NCBI GenBank assembly: GCA_019351895.1
Contig: JABBOH010000029.1
Coordinates: 1 to 60,092 of the forward strand
Length of the DNA stretch: 60,092 nucleotides
Origin: Pseudomonadota bacterium
GTDB lineage: Bacteria; Pseudomonadota; Alphaproteobacteria; Acetobacterales; Acetobacteraceae
Direction: 5' to 3'
Shown one piece after another: positions 9,833 to 18,577 of this stretch (position 1 is its first letter; every line of letters begins with the position of its first letter). A program made the translations under genes and the position numbers. Below the pieces are notes generated by a model that was not told the origin of the DNA, did no database searches, and saw only the letters and a list, made by a program, of their open reading frames with translations.

Positions 9833-12800
9833 TCAGTCGGCGTCGACTTTCTCCTGTCGCTTCGTGTGCTTGCGGCGGCCTTTGCGCGATAGACGTTCGG
9901 TGAGCCTTTCGGTGATCACGAACAGCGGCGGGATGAACAGGATGCCGAGAAAAGTCGCGATGATCATGCCGCCGAAAACCGTGGTGCCGATGGATTGCCG
10001 CGCGCCCGCGCCCGCGCCGGTCGCGATGACCAGCGGGATGACGCCAATGATGAAGGCGAGGGCGGTCATCATCACCGGCCGGTAGCGGGCCCGTGCCCCT
10101 TCCTCCGCCGCACGCTCGATCGTGCCGTCGCCCGCTTCCAGACGGTCCTTCGAGAACTCCACGATCAGGATGGCGTTCTTGGCCGCAAGGCCGATCAGCA
10201 GCACGAGCCCGACCTGGCCATACACGTCGAGCGGCATGTGTCGCAACCATAGCGCGGTCAGTCCGCCCAGCACCGCAAAGGCCACCGGCAAGATCACGGC
10301 GAAGGGCAGGAACCAACCTTCATACAGGGCCACGAGGAACAGGAAGGCGAAGACCACGGCGAAGAGGAAGGCAGACCCTTCCTGTCCCGCCGCCAGAAGT
10401 TGCTGATATGTCATGCCCGTCCACTCGTAGCCGAACCCCTTCGGCAGGGCTTTTGCCGCCGCCGCCTCCATCGCCGCGATCGCCTGGCTGTCGCTGTAGC
10501 CTGGTGCAGCCGTCGCGTTGATCAGGACGCTGGGATAAAGGTTGTAGAGCACCAAAGCGTTCGCGCCTTGCACGACGCGAACCTTCGCGATGCTCGTCAT
10601 CGGAACCAGCGTGCCGTTCGTGCTCGGAACATAGAGTTGGTCGATGTCGCTGATCGTGTTCCGGAATCTTGGCGCGGCCTGAACGATCACCTGGAACACG
10701 AAGTTGTCGTAGTTGAAGTCGTTGACGAATTGGGAGCCGAGATAGGCTTGAAGCGTCTGGTAGGCGGCGCTTGGCGACACGCCCAGAAGCTCGGCCCGCT
10801 CCGGGTTGACTGTGACGAGCACTTGCGGCTCGCTGTCCGAGAACCCCGAGAAGGCGGAGCTGATCTGCTTCTTCTGGTTCGCGGCCAGTATCAGGCCGCG
10901 TGAGACCGAGGCGAGCTTTTGATACGATTCGCCGTTCTGCGCCTCGAGCACGAAGTTGATGCCGCCCGTGGCGCTGACGCCCGGGATCGCCGGCGGGTTG
11001 AAGGCCGCGATATCCGCGGATGGTATTGCATCAAGCTTCGGCTTGAGCTTTGCCAACAAGGCAGACGCCGTTTCGGAAGGTCCGCGCTTGTCCCATGGCT
11101 GCAGGATCGCAATCATGAGGCCGCCGCTTGCCTCCTGCGCACTGGTGACGATGCTGAAGCCAGAGACGCCGATGACATGTGCGATCCCCGGCGTCTTACG
11201 GAGCATCTTGCTGACCTTGTCGATCGCCGCGTTGGTCCGATTGAGGGAGGCACCGTCCGGCAGTTGGACGTTGAGCAGGAAGTAGCCCTGATCCTCCGTC
11301 GGCAGAAAGCCGGAGGGGGTAGCGCGGAACAGCAGGTAGGAGCCGCCGAACACGACGCCGAGGCCGAGGACAGCCAGCACAAGCCGCCGTGACAGGAAGA
11401 CCACGGCATCGCCGTAGCGGTCCCGCGCGTAGCTGAAGCCGCGGTTGAACCAGCGGAAGCCGATGAAACGGGTAGGGGTCGGCGGCCGCAGCATGAGCGC
11501 ACAGAGCGCAGGGCTCAGGGTCAGGGCGTTGACCGCGGAGATGACGACGGAGACAGAGATCGTCACTGCGAACTGCCGGTAGAGAGCGCCAGTAAGACCC
11601 GATATGAAGCCCACAGGGGCGAAGACAGCGACGAGAATGAGTGTCGTCGCGACGACCGGGCCGGTGATCTCGGCCATCGCACGCTCGGTCGCCTGCGCGA
11701 CAGTGAGGTCGGGGTTCTCCTCCAAGTTGCGTGTCGCGTTTTCAACGACGACGATCGCATCATCGACCACGAGCGTGATGGCGAGCACGATCGCGAAGAG
11801 GTCGATGGTATTGGCGGAGTAGCCGAGCAGGTAGAGGATCGCGAAGACGCCGACGAGCGAGACCGGAATGGCAATCGTCGGGATGATAGTTGCCCGCCAG
11901 TCCTGCAGAAACGTGAAGACGACGCCCACGACGATAACAAGCGTGATGGCGAGGGTACGGAGGATTTCGCCGATATTGGCGCGCACGAAGTTCGTGGCGT
12001 TGTAGACGATCGTGTATTTCAGCCCGCTCGGGAATTGCTTCGCCATGCCGGCAACGGCCTTCTCGACCGCATTTGAAACCGCAAGGGCATTGGAGCCCGG
12101 GGCTTGATAGACGGCGAGCGTGGCCGACGGCAGGTTGTCGAGTTCCGAGCCCGTGGTGTACTGCTGTGAGGCCAGTTCGACCTTTGCAATATCGGAGAGA
12201 CGGACGACGCCACCGTTCGGGTTCGTCCGAATGACGATGTTCTTGAACTGCTTGACGGTCGTGAGCTCTCCAGGTGCAAGGACCGTCAGCTGCTGTTGCT
12301 GATCACCGGGCGTCGGCGGTTCGCCGATCTGTCCGGCCGATACCTGCGCGTTCTGGCCTTGAATGGCGGCTACAACCTGGGGTGTGCTGATCCCGAGGCC
12401 TGTCATCTTGATCGGGTTCAGCCAGACCCGCATGGCGTATTCACGTTCACCGAAGATCTGGGTGTCGCCCACGCCTTGGATGCGGGCAACGATCTGCTGC
12501 AGGTGCATGTAGGCGTAGTTGGAGATCTTGAGCTGGCTGAGCGACTTGTCGGGAGAGTAGAGATTGACGGCGAGCACGAAGTTACTGGAGGCAGCTTTGA
12601 CCGTGATGCCTTCCCGCTGGACTTCCGGCGGCAGCCGGGCTTCGGCAATTTGAACTCGGTTTTGGACGTTTACCTGATCGATGTCGGGGTCGGTATCTAG
12701 CCCGAAAGTCACGGTGAGCGAGTAGGTACTGGAACTTGCGCTGGAACTCTGCATGTAGAGTTCGCCGGGGACGCCATTGACCTGCTCCTCGATCGGCTCC

Positions 12801-12988
12801 GCAATCGAGTTCACGATGGTTTGAGCACTCGCGCCCGGATAGGTCATGCTGATCTTGACCTGAGGCGGTGTCACGTTCGGGTACTGGGAGACCGGAATCG
12901 CCGATAGCGAGAGCAGCCCGGCCAGCGTGATGACGACGGCAATGACAATCGCAAAATTCGGACGATGGATGAAAAAGCCTGAGAACAT
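9833..12988 (-). CDS. RND-family multidrug efflux transporter, inner-membrane pump (HAE1/AcrB type)
   Basis: 1051 residues, the full length of AcrB/MexB-type pumps. It starts with MFSGFFIHRPNFAIVIAVV, a standard first membrane helix. The proton-relay helix contains VVDDAIVVVENA with the paired Asp residues, and the second half carries GFLPTEDQGYF. There are two large periplasmic loops and about 12 membrane spans. The C-terminus is basic and rich in Lys/Arg. The gene sits 2 bases after the adaptor frame, so they form an operon; no outer-membrane channel gene is seen. It is convergent with the ribitol dehydrogenase gene, 21 bases apart. Confidence 0.95.
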   Translation of the reverse strand: MFSGFFIHRPNFAIVIAVVITLAGLLSLSAIPVSQYPNVTPPQVKISMTYPGASAQTIVNSIAEPIEEQVNGVPGELYMQSSSASSSTYSLTVTFGLDTDPDIDQVNVQNRVQIAEARLPPEVQREGITVKAASSNFVLAVNLYSPDKSLSQLKISNYAYMHLQQIVARIQGVGDTQIFGEREYAMRVWLNPIKMTGLGISTPQVVAAIQGQNAQVSAGQIGEPPTPGDQQQQLTVLAPGELTTVKQFKNIVIRTNPNGGVVRLSDIAKVELASQQYTTGSELDNLPSATLAVYQAPGSNALAVSNAVEKAVAGMAKQFPSGLKYTIVYNATNFVRANIGEILRTLAITLVIVVGVVFTFLQDWRATIIPTIAIPVSLVGVFAILYLLGYSANTIDLFAIVLAITLVVDDAIVVVENATRNLEENPDLTVAQATERAMAEITGPVVATTLILVAVFAPVGFISGLTGALYRQFAVTISVSVVISAVNALTLSPALCALMLRPPTPTRFIGFRWFNRGFSYARDRYGDAVVFLSRRLVLAVLGLGVVFGGSYLLFRATPSGFLPTEDQGYFLLNVQLPDGASLNRTNAAIDKVSKMLRKTPGIAHVIGVSGFSIVTSAQEASGGLMIAILQPWDKRGPSETASALLAKLKPKLDAIPSADIAAFNPPAIPGVSATGGINFVLEAQNGESYQKLASVSRGLILAANQKKQISSAFSGFSDSEPQVLVTVNPERAELLGVSPSAAYQTLQAYLGSQFVNDFNYDNFVFQVIVQAAPRFRNTISDIDQLYVPSTNGTLVPMTSIAKVRVVQGANALVLYNLYPSVLINATAAPGYSDSQAIAAMEAAAAKALPKGFGYEWTGMTYQQLLAAGQEGSAFLFAVVFAFLFLVALYEGWFLPFAVILPVAFAVLGGLTALWLRHMPLDVYGQVGLVLLIGLAAKNAILIVEFSKDRLEAGDGTIERAAEEGARARYRPVMMTALAFIIGVIPLVIATGAGAGARQSIGTTVFGGMIIATFLGILFIPPLFVITERLTERLSRKGRRKHTKRQEKVDAD

Positions 12989-12990
12989 GG

Positions 12991-14138
12991 CTATTGGTCG
13001 GCCGCCGTCGCAGTATTGTCGGCACTCGGCGCGGCCTCGGTCTCGGCATATGTCACGCTTACCTTCTCACCAACCCTCACCTTCTGGATGCCGTTGACGA
13101 TCACGTCCTGGCCGGCTTTCAAGCCGGACTTCACGATGTAGTCCTGCGCCACCTGCTGACCGAGCGTCACCGCCCGTTTTTCGACTTTGCCGTCGGTGCC
13201 GACGACAAGCACGAAAAAGCCGCTCTGGTCCGTCTGCACCGCAGCCACGGGCACGATCAGGGCTTCTTCTGGATTCGCCGGACTGACGATGACAGAGACA
13301 TAGGCACCCGGTAGCAGCCGCCCATGCGGATTTGGAAAGTCGGCGTATACGTTCACGGTTCCCGTCGATTGATCGACCTGATTGTCATAGAACGAGATGG
13401 TGCCGGTGTGACTGAACGATGTTCCATTGGGTAGCTCGAGGCTGATCTTGAAGTCGGGGTTTCCGCCACCGCCGGCCGCCTGGGACGTAACGTGGCTGAC
13501 ACTGAGGAGTTCGCTATCGGTCGGCACAGCGAAGACCACGCGGATCGGGTTGAGCTGATTGATGGTAGCAAGCGCCCCGGTGGATGGCGTGACGAGATTG
13601 CCTTTCGTGAGCATGACGCGACCGATCCGGCCGGAGATGGGCGCGCGGATCGTGCAGTAGCTCAGGTCAGTTCTGCCTGCTGGAGCGATGCCGTGGCCGC
13701 GAGCACCTTGGCCTCATCCTCGTTGCGTGTGGCTATGTCCTGATCCACCGTCGACGCGGGGGAGAAACCGCTCCTGTTGAGGTGACTTGAGCGTTGATAC
13801 GTGATGTTCGCGTCTGACAGCGCGGCATTCGCGGATGCCAGATTAGCTTCTGCTGTTTTTAGCGCGGCCTCGTACTGCGCGGTCTGAAGCTTGAACAGAA
13901 CTTCCCCGGCCTTAACGTGGCTACCTTGCTTCACAGGCACGTCATCTATGAAGGCCGTGACGCGCGGGACCAGCTTCACAGACTGGATCGCCGCAGCGTG
14001 CCCGATGTAACGCTGGTTGGTCGAAACCGGACGCTCGACGACATGCGTGGCGGTCACCGAGGGTGGGGGAGCCGATGCTTCTGCAGCGCTCGTCCAAACA
14101 AGACAAAACGCAAGAGCCGCAAGGAGGAAGAACCGCAT
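12991..14138 (-). pseudogene. RND efflux periplasmic adaptor (membrane fusion protein), frameshifted
   Basis: The N-terminal part runs from the Met at 14138 with a signal peptide (MRFFLLAALAFCLVW, then Ala-rich) through the lipoyl half-motif and hairpin, and stops at TGA 13662-13664 after LQQAEL. The downstream frame resumes at the same place with LSYCTIRAPISGRIGRV and continues normally to 12991. The expected join AEL-x-LSYC needs one extra base near 13665, so a single-base deletion (or sequencing error) breaks the gene. The two halves together make a normal adaptor of about 380 residues. An in-frame Met at 13614 could allow only a C-terminal fragment. If real, the downstream pump would lack its partner. 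Confidence 0.82.
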
Positions 14139-14688
14139 ATTTGCGCGCTCAATAAACTTGGAGTGTTCGGCGCCCTCGGCGGAGACGGTGGCGCCACCCT
14201 TTACGGGACCAGTTCGGGCAACAGATAGCAGTGGCGGCATAGTCGCTTCCGTAACACAGGAGGATGCGAGTGGCTCAGGGAGTTTGGTTACAAATGCTTT
14301 CAGCAGACCCGTCTTGATGTAACCGGAGAACGTTGCAGATTCGTCTTGGTGCTATTTGTGACTTTCTGCTGGAGTGGCGCAGCTGGATGCATCACATCTT
14401 GGCGACGACTTCGCGGGCCTGGCGATCCTGAGCAAGTCGCATCGGCAGCGCCGCGCGTCCGCAGGGTAGTGTCTTTAGATCACGTCACTATCAGTTTTAG
14501 GGGCGCGGGAAGATGTGCAGCGAGGTCGGCTTAAGAACTCGCACGAAAGCGCTTGTTGGCCACATCCGACCGACTTCAGCGGATCGGAAGCCTCTCTTCA
14601 GCGTGTGCGCAGATGGGCACGCGCGAAAGTCCAAAGCCGGGACGCACGGACAGGCAGGTGTTCCTGGTCCGCGGCCCTGCGCGAGGCG
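14139..14688. other. 550-bp intergenic stretch without a convincing gene
   Basis: This lies between the efflux adaptor and the TspO-family gene at the edge of the photosynthesis cluster. Frames here are short and show no recognisable protein. The AT content is higher than in the neighbouring genes between about 14250 and 14360. An inverted repeat TAGTG-N14-CACTA is present at 14467-14490; its meaning is unknown (operator or element remnant). The stretch presumably holds the efflux operon promoter, and it marks the boundary of the cluster. Confidence 0.5.
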
Positions 14689-15165
14689 TCAACTGTTGCG
14701 GCGGTACAGGTCGCCGTTCAGCAAGGTCGCGAAGCCCAGCCAGCCGAGCAACGGCAGGGTCATCACGGCGGCCGGAGTGTCGATCGTGCGCGCATGGGCG
14801 GCGGTGCCTGTCGCTGCGGCGAGCATGGCCGCCGAGGCGGCGGTGCTCATGCCCAGGCGTTTGCGTTTGAAGAACAGCCAGGGGAAGGCCGCGAGCCCGA
14901 TCAGGCTGCAAACCCAGCCACCCAGAGCCTTGTCGCGGGTCGAACTTGGAGGCTGGTGGAGGAGACGATAGCCGGTTGCGACCAGCAGAACCTCCAACAC
15001 TCCCCAGGTCGCACCAATGGCCGGACCGGGCGGCGTATAGCGGGGCTTGCGCAACAAGGCATACCAAAGCGCCGTTCGCGGCTGCTGCGGTCCATGACGC
15101 GCTCCCAAGGTTGCGGCGCACAGCACTGCGGTAACGGCGATCGCGGCGGAGCTGGTTCGGTTCAT
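14689..15165 (-). CDS. TspO/MBR-family membrane protein, divergent copy
   Basis: 158 residues with about five hydrophobic segments. Family marks are the ALWYALLRKPRYTPPGPAIG stretch (W-Y-x2-L-x-KP...PP) near residue 33 and the C-terminal LPLLGWLGFATLLNGDLYRRN, matching the W-x-F-A-x-LN-x3-x-R-N end of TspO. TspO proteins bind porphyrins; in Rhodobacter sphaeroides TspO represses photosynthesis genes in oxygen. The gene is 51 bases downstream of crtC in the same direction, so it is likely part of a crtD-crtC-tspO unit. It is distinct from the second TspO at 33169-33708 and clearly diverged from it. Confidence 0.75.
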   Translation of the reverse strand: MNRTSSAAIAVTAVLCAATLGARHGPQQPRTALWYALLRKPRYTPPGPAIGATWGVLEVLLVATGYRLLHQPPSSTRDKALGGWVCSLIGLAAFPWLFFKRKRLGMSTAASAAMLAAATGTAAHARTIDTPAAVMTLPLLGWLGFATLLNGDLYRRNS

Positions 15166-15216
15166 GACCCTCAGGTGGCGCGAGGGAGGCGCGCCTTCAA
15201 CCGGGAACGCCCAGCT

Positions 15217-16131
15217 TTACCGCGAGCGTCTCGGCATCCGGAACGGAAGCATGAACTGCGTCCAGGGCGCGGCAAAGCGCCCCAGGTCCACGCTCTCGTG
15301 GATCGCCTCGGCGCGCTGGCCCAGGAGTCGGGTGTGCAGCACCGACCGTGCGTAGAACGGGGCATCGGTCAGCGTGCGCAGGATGTGAGCCTCGACCGCC
15401 TCGGACCCGAGTTCGGCGCGGGTGAAGCGCGGCAGACGCCATGCAGTTTTCGCTAAAGCCAGCAAGGGCGGTGGCTCGAACGGGGACACGTGCCCGGCTT
15501 GGTCGACATGGATGGCGATGCCGCGTTCGGCGCCGTGGCGTGGGAAGGTGTCGTAGAGGATCGCGGTCTCGCCGCCGCCAAGGCTTGCGCGGGACCAGTC
15601 CCAGCGCCTGAAGCCGCGCTCCAGTGGTTCGTCGCCATCGTTGCTGTCGAGATACCCGGTGCCGATCCAAGAGAGACCGGGCCGGTCGAAGGCCACCTCG
15701 ACCCGCGCACGCGGAGCGATGGGGCGCCAGCGATGCCGGCCGGCGTCGTCCAGCGTCGCCGAAAAGCCCGTCAGCGCCTCCGGCGTCACGCGCACCTCGC
15801 CGCGAATCGGCCGGGGTAGGGGCACGCCCGTCTCGCGGACAGAGATGACGAGCGTGGCACCATCCCAGCGCAGGCTGCTCGGCCCGATCGTGAGGCTGCG
15901 GGCGTCGCGCGTCACCTGGGCGCGGCCACGCTCGGTCATCGCCCAACGGCCCGGCTGTCCATAGAGTACGACGTTCAGCGCCGAATGGGCGAGGGGGTCC
16001 ACCATCGCGCCGCGTCGGCGGCGGAACGCGTAATAGGGCGAGAAGACGCTGCCCAGGAAGGCGATGAGCGTGATGCCCTGCCGGCCATCGGCGCTCAGCG
16101 CATCGACGTACCACCAGACGTAGCCGTTCAG
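15217..16131 (-). CDS. crtC: carotenoid 1,2-hydratase (hydroxyneurosporene synthase)
   Basis: CrtC adds water across the C1-C2 bond of acyclic carotenoids, the first step toward spheroidene or spirilloxanthin. The conserved N-terminal block GYVWWYVDALSADGRQG and IAFLGSVFSPYYAFRRRRG are present, followed by HSALNVVLYG and the C-terminal region with LDLGRF-like motifs. The frame is open back to 16443 but has no ATG, GTG or TTG between there and the conserved block. I placed the start at CTG 16131, which overlaps the crtD stop as CTGA, where neighbours use ATGA. The next in-frame ATG (16005) would cut off the conserved block. Confidence 0.88.
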   Translation of the reverse strand: MNGYVWWYVDALSADGRQGITLIAFLGSVFSPYYAFRRRRGAMVDPLAHSALNVVLYGQPGRWAMTERGRAQVTRDARSLTIGPSSLRWDGATLVISVRETGVPLPRPIRGEVRVTPEALTGFSATLDDAGRHRWRPIAPRARVEVAFDRPGLSWIGTGYLDSNDGDEPLERGFRRWDWSRASLGGGETAILYDTFPRHGAERGIAIHVDQAGHVSPFEPPPLLALAKTAWRLPRFTRAELGSEAVEAHILRTLTDAPFYARSVLHTRLLGQRAEAIHESVDLGRFAAPWTQFMLPFRMPRRSR

Positions 16132-17618
16132 CGGGACCGGGCGGTCGAAGCGAGGTCCGCCATCAGGGCCGACGCCGCCAGCCGGCCCGAGAGGGCCGCC
16201 ATCGGGACGCCCGGACCCGGATGCGTGCTGCCCCCCGCCAGATAGAGGCCCGGCAGCCCCGTCCGCGCTCCCGGCCGGCGGAAGGACGCCGCCCAGCCGT
16301 GCGCGCTCGGGCCGTAGAGCGCGCCCCCCGTCGCTGGAAATAGGGCTGCGAACTCCGCCGGACCCGCCGTCACCGTCCGGTTCGGATCGAAGGTCAGGTT
16401 GAGGCCGCAGCGGCGCAGCTGCGCCAGGGTCCGCTCGCCGCATCGTGCAATCTCCTCCTGAGTGGGTTTGCCGGCGTCTCCGTCCGCCGGAGCATTAACG
16501 AGGCATAGAAGGCGCTCGGGCTGAGCAGGCTCCGCTGCACCCGCATCTGCGCGGTCCTGCGCGCAGATATAGACGGTAGGCTGTTCCGGCAGCCTGCCGC
16601 GCTTCAGCGACTCGAATTCGGCTCGGTAGTCGGCGGAGAAAAAAACCGAGTGGCGGAGGAGCGGGAAACCCTGCGGCGTGGCTTCGGTCGCCCAGGTCAG
16701 CGCGGAGAGCGAGCGTTCGGCGCGGGTCGTCGGCCTCACGGGCGCCCCGAGATCGCCGAAGAGCCCAGTCGCGACCGCGTTGCTGTCGCCGTTGCAGATA
16801 ATGGCGCGCGCCGGGATCGTCTCGCCATCCTCGAGCACGACGCCGCTGGCGCGGCCGCCGTGCCGGGTGATTCGGCTGACCGGAACACCGTAGCGGATGC
16901 CGGCGCCCAGCCTCTCGGCCAGCGCCGCCAGCGTCTGCGCCACGCGATACATGCCGCCGTCGACCGACCAGACGCCCTCGCTCTCCACATGCGCGACAAG
17001 CATGAGCGTCGCGGGCGCGGCGTAAGGGGATGAGCCGCAATAGGTCGCGTAGCGGCCGAAGAGCTGCCGCAGGCGCGCATCCCGGAAATGCTCGCCGAGA
17101 GCACGATCGAGCGTCGTGAAGGGGCTGATGCCCATGAGGTCTCGGGCGCCCGCGCGGGCGACGAGGTCGAGCACACTCGGCCGGTCCTCGCGGATGAAGC
17201 TGGCTTCGAGCGTGCGCCAGATGCGGGCCGCGCGCTCGGCGAATGCAATGAAGCCGCGTGCCTCGGACGCACCGGCGAAGCGGCCGATAGCTTCCGCCGA
17301 AGCGGCGCGGTCGGCAAAGAGGTCGAGCGTGCTGCCGTCGGGCCAGGCGTGACGCGCGAGCACCTGCGCGCGGGTGAGGGGCAGGTGATCGTCGAGCCGC
17401 GCCCCGGCGGCGGCGAAAATCTCCTCGAAGACCCAGCGCATGGTGAAAACCGTGGGTCCCGCGTCGATGCGCGAGGCACCGGCGCCCACCTGACGCAGCT
17501 TCCCCCCAGGCGTCTCCGCCCTTTCCAGAACCAGAACATCGAGCCCCCGTGCGGCGAGCAGGATGGCTGCAGCCAGTCCTCCCATGCCGGCCCCGATCAC
17601 GACGACGCGCTCATTCAT
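16128..17618 (-). CDS. crtD: methoxyneurosporene dehydrogenase (carotenoid 3,4-desaturase)
   Basis: 496 residues of the CrtI/CrtD FAD-dependent desaturase family. The dinucleotide-binding VVVIGAGMGGLAAAILLAARG opens the protein (shown in part: GAGMGG at residues 9-14), followed by ERAETPGGKLRQV and DAGPTVFTM. The C-terminal GLYLAGGSTHPGPGVPMA binds FAD. It desaturates C3-C4 of hydroxylated or methoxylated acyclic carotenoids. Assignment as CrtD rather than CrtI rests on pairing with crtC and on the divergent crtE, with a separate CrtI at 30124-31635. It is transcribed away from crtE with tandem PpsR-type sites between. Confidence 0.92.
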   Translation of the reverse strand: MNERVVVIGAGMGGLAAAILLAARGLDVLVLERAETPGGKLRQVGAGASRIDAGPTVFTMRWVFEEIFAAAGARLDDHLPLTRAQVLARHAWPDGSTLDLFADRAASAEAIGRFAGASEARGFIAFAERAARIWRTLEASFIREDRPSVLDLVARAGARDLMGISPFTTLDRALGEHFRDARLRQLFGRYATYCGSSPYAAPATLMLVAHVESEGVWSVDGGMYRVAQTLAALAERLGAGIRYGVPVSRITRHGGRASGVVLEDGETIPARAIICNGDSNAVATGLFGDLGAPVRPTTRAERSLSALTWATEATPQGFPLLRHSVFFSADYRAEFESLKRGRLPEQPTVYICAQDRADAGAAEPAQPERLLCLVNAPADGDAGKPTQEEIARCGERTLAQLRRCGLNLTFDPNRTVTAGPAEFAALFPATGGALYGPSAHGWAASFRRPGARTGLPGLYLAGGSTHPGPGVPMAALSGRLAASALMADLASTARSR

Positions 17619-17647
17619 CCATCACGTCCAGATCCTGTTGACGCAAC

Positions 17648-17691
17648 CGTCCATTATGGTTGACAGTCACAAATGACAAGTAAGATTGACA
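17648..17691. promoter_or_regulatory. tandem PpsR/CrtJ-type operator in the crtD-crtE divergent promoter
   Basis: Two near-matches to the PpsR palindrome TGT-N12-ACA lie head to tail: cGT-N12-ACA at 17648-17665 and TGa-N12-ACA at 17674-17691, each with one mismatch. They are separated by 8 bases, the spacing known for cooperative binding by CrtJ/PpsR. A -35-like TTGACA (17660-17665) reading toward crtE overlaps the first site. Since ppsR is in this window, redox-controlled repression of both crtD and crtE is likely. Confidence 0.6.
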
Positions 17692-17710
17692 GTAGCGGAG
17701 GGGCGAAGCG

Positions 17711-18577
17711 ATGAAATCCCTACCTCAGATTGAAGGGGCGCTAGAGGCGGCCCTCGACGCCGTAAACGCCGGCTGTCCCCCCGGGCTGGCGGCGGCGTTG
17801 CGGCACGCGGTTTTCCCAGGCGGCATGCGCGTGCGGCCACGACTTTGCCTAGCAGTGGCCGAGGCCTGTGGCGGTGGCGACTGGGCCGTCGCCGAGGGTG
17901 CAGCGGCGGCCATCGAACTGCTCCATTGCGGATCGCTTGTGCATGACGACCTGCCCTGTTTCGACGATGCGGCCATCCGCCGCGGCCTGCCATCGGTTCA
18001 TGAGAAGTATGGCGAATCCCTCGCGGTGCTGGCCGGTGACGGTCTCATCGTGCTGGCGGTCGAGACGCTGGTGAAGGCGGCGGCCGGCTCTCCGCATCTC
18101 GGCAAGCTCGTGCTGTTGCTGACGGCGGCGGCGGGCATGCCCGGTGGGCTGATCGCGGGACAAGCGTGGGAGTCGGAGCCGCGCGTGCCGCTGGTCGCGT
18201 ACCAGAAAGCCAAGACGGCGTCGCTTTTCACCCTGGCGACCATGTCCGGCGCGGTCGCGGCTGGCGTCCCGGCCGAGCCCTGGCGGCTTCTGGGCGAACG
18301 CCTAGGCGAGGCCTACCAGATCGCCGACGATCTGCGGGACGTGGCCCTCACCTCCGAGGAACTCGGCAAGCCGGCGGGCCGCGATGCCGCTTTGGGGCGG
18401 CCGAGCGCGGCGCAGCAACACGGCACGGTCGGGGCGATCGAGAAGGTGGAGGCGTTGGTGCGCGGCGCCATCGTCGCCGTGCCGCCCTGCCGCAAGCCCG
18501 AACTGCTCAAGACGCTCATCCTCGCGGAACTTGGCCGTCTGTTGCCCAAGGAACTCGCGGTGCTCGTCGCCGCATGA
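17711..18577 (+). CDS. crtE: geranylgeranyl diphosphate synthase
   Basis: 288 residues, with a GGAGGGG ribosome site upstream of ATG 17711. CrtE condenses IPP with farnesyl diphosphate to make C20-PP for carotenoids and for the bacteriochlorophyll tail. The first Asp-rich motif DDLPCFDD is near residue 82 and the second, ADDLRD, near residue 206; the GMRVRPRLCLA block replaces the usual GGKRxRP. A final GxxGA-type basic region is present. It is the first gene of the plus-strand run crtE-crtF-bchCXYZ-puf and overlaps crtF by 4 bases. Confidence 0.95.
   Translation: MKSLPQIEGALEAALDAVNAGCPPGLAAALRHAVFPGGMRVRPRLCLAVAEACGGGDWAVAEGAAAAIELLHCGSLVHDDLPCFDDAAIRRGLPSVHEKYGESLAVLAGDGLIVLAVETLVKAAAGSPHLGKLVLLLTAAAGMPGGLIAGQAWESEPRVPLVAYQKAKTASLFTLATMSGAVAAGVPAEPWRLLGERLGEAYQIADDLRDVALTSEELGKPAGRDAALGRPSAAQQHGTVGAIEKVEALVRGAIVAVPPCRKPELLKTLILAELGRLLPKELAVLVAA

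Noticed and set aside
14467-14490. Inverted repeat TAGTG-N14-CACTA as the end of an insertion sequence
   Set aside because: No transposase fragment or matching second end was found; kept only as a note in the intergenic entry.
15217-16443. crtC starting at 16443, giving 408 residues
   Set aside because: The extra residues lie antiphase inside crtD, are Gly/Pro/Arg-rich and show no homology; a 316-base same-strand overlap is implausible.
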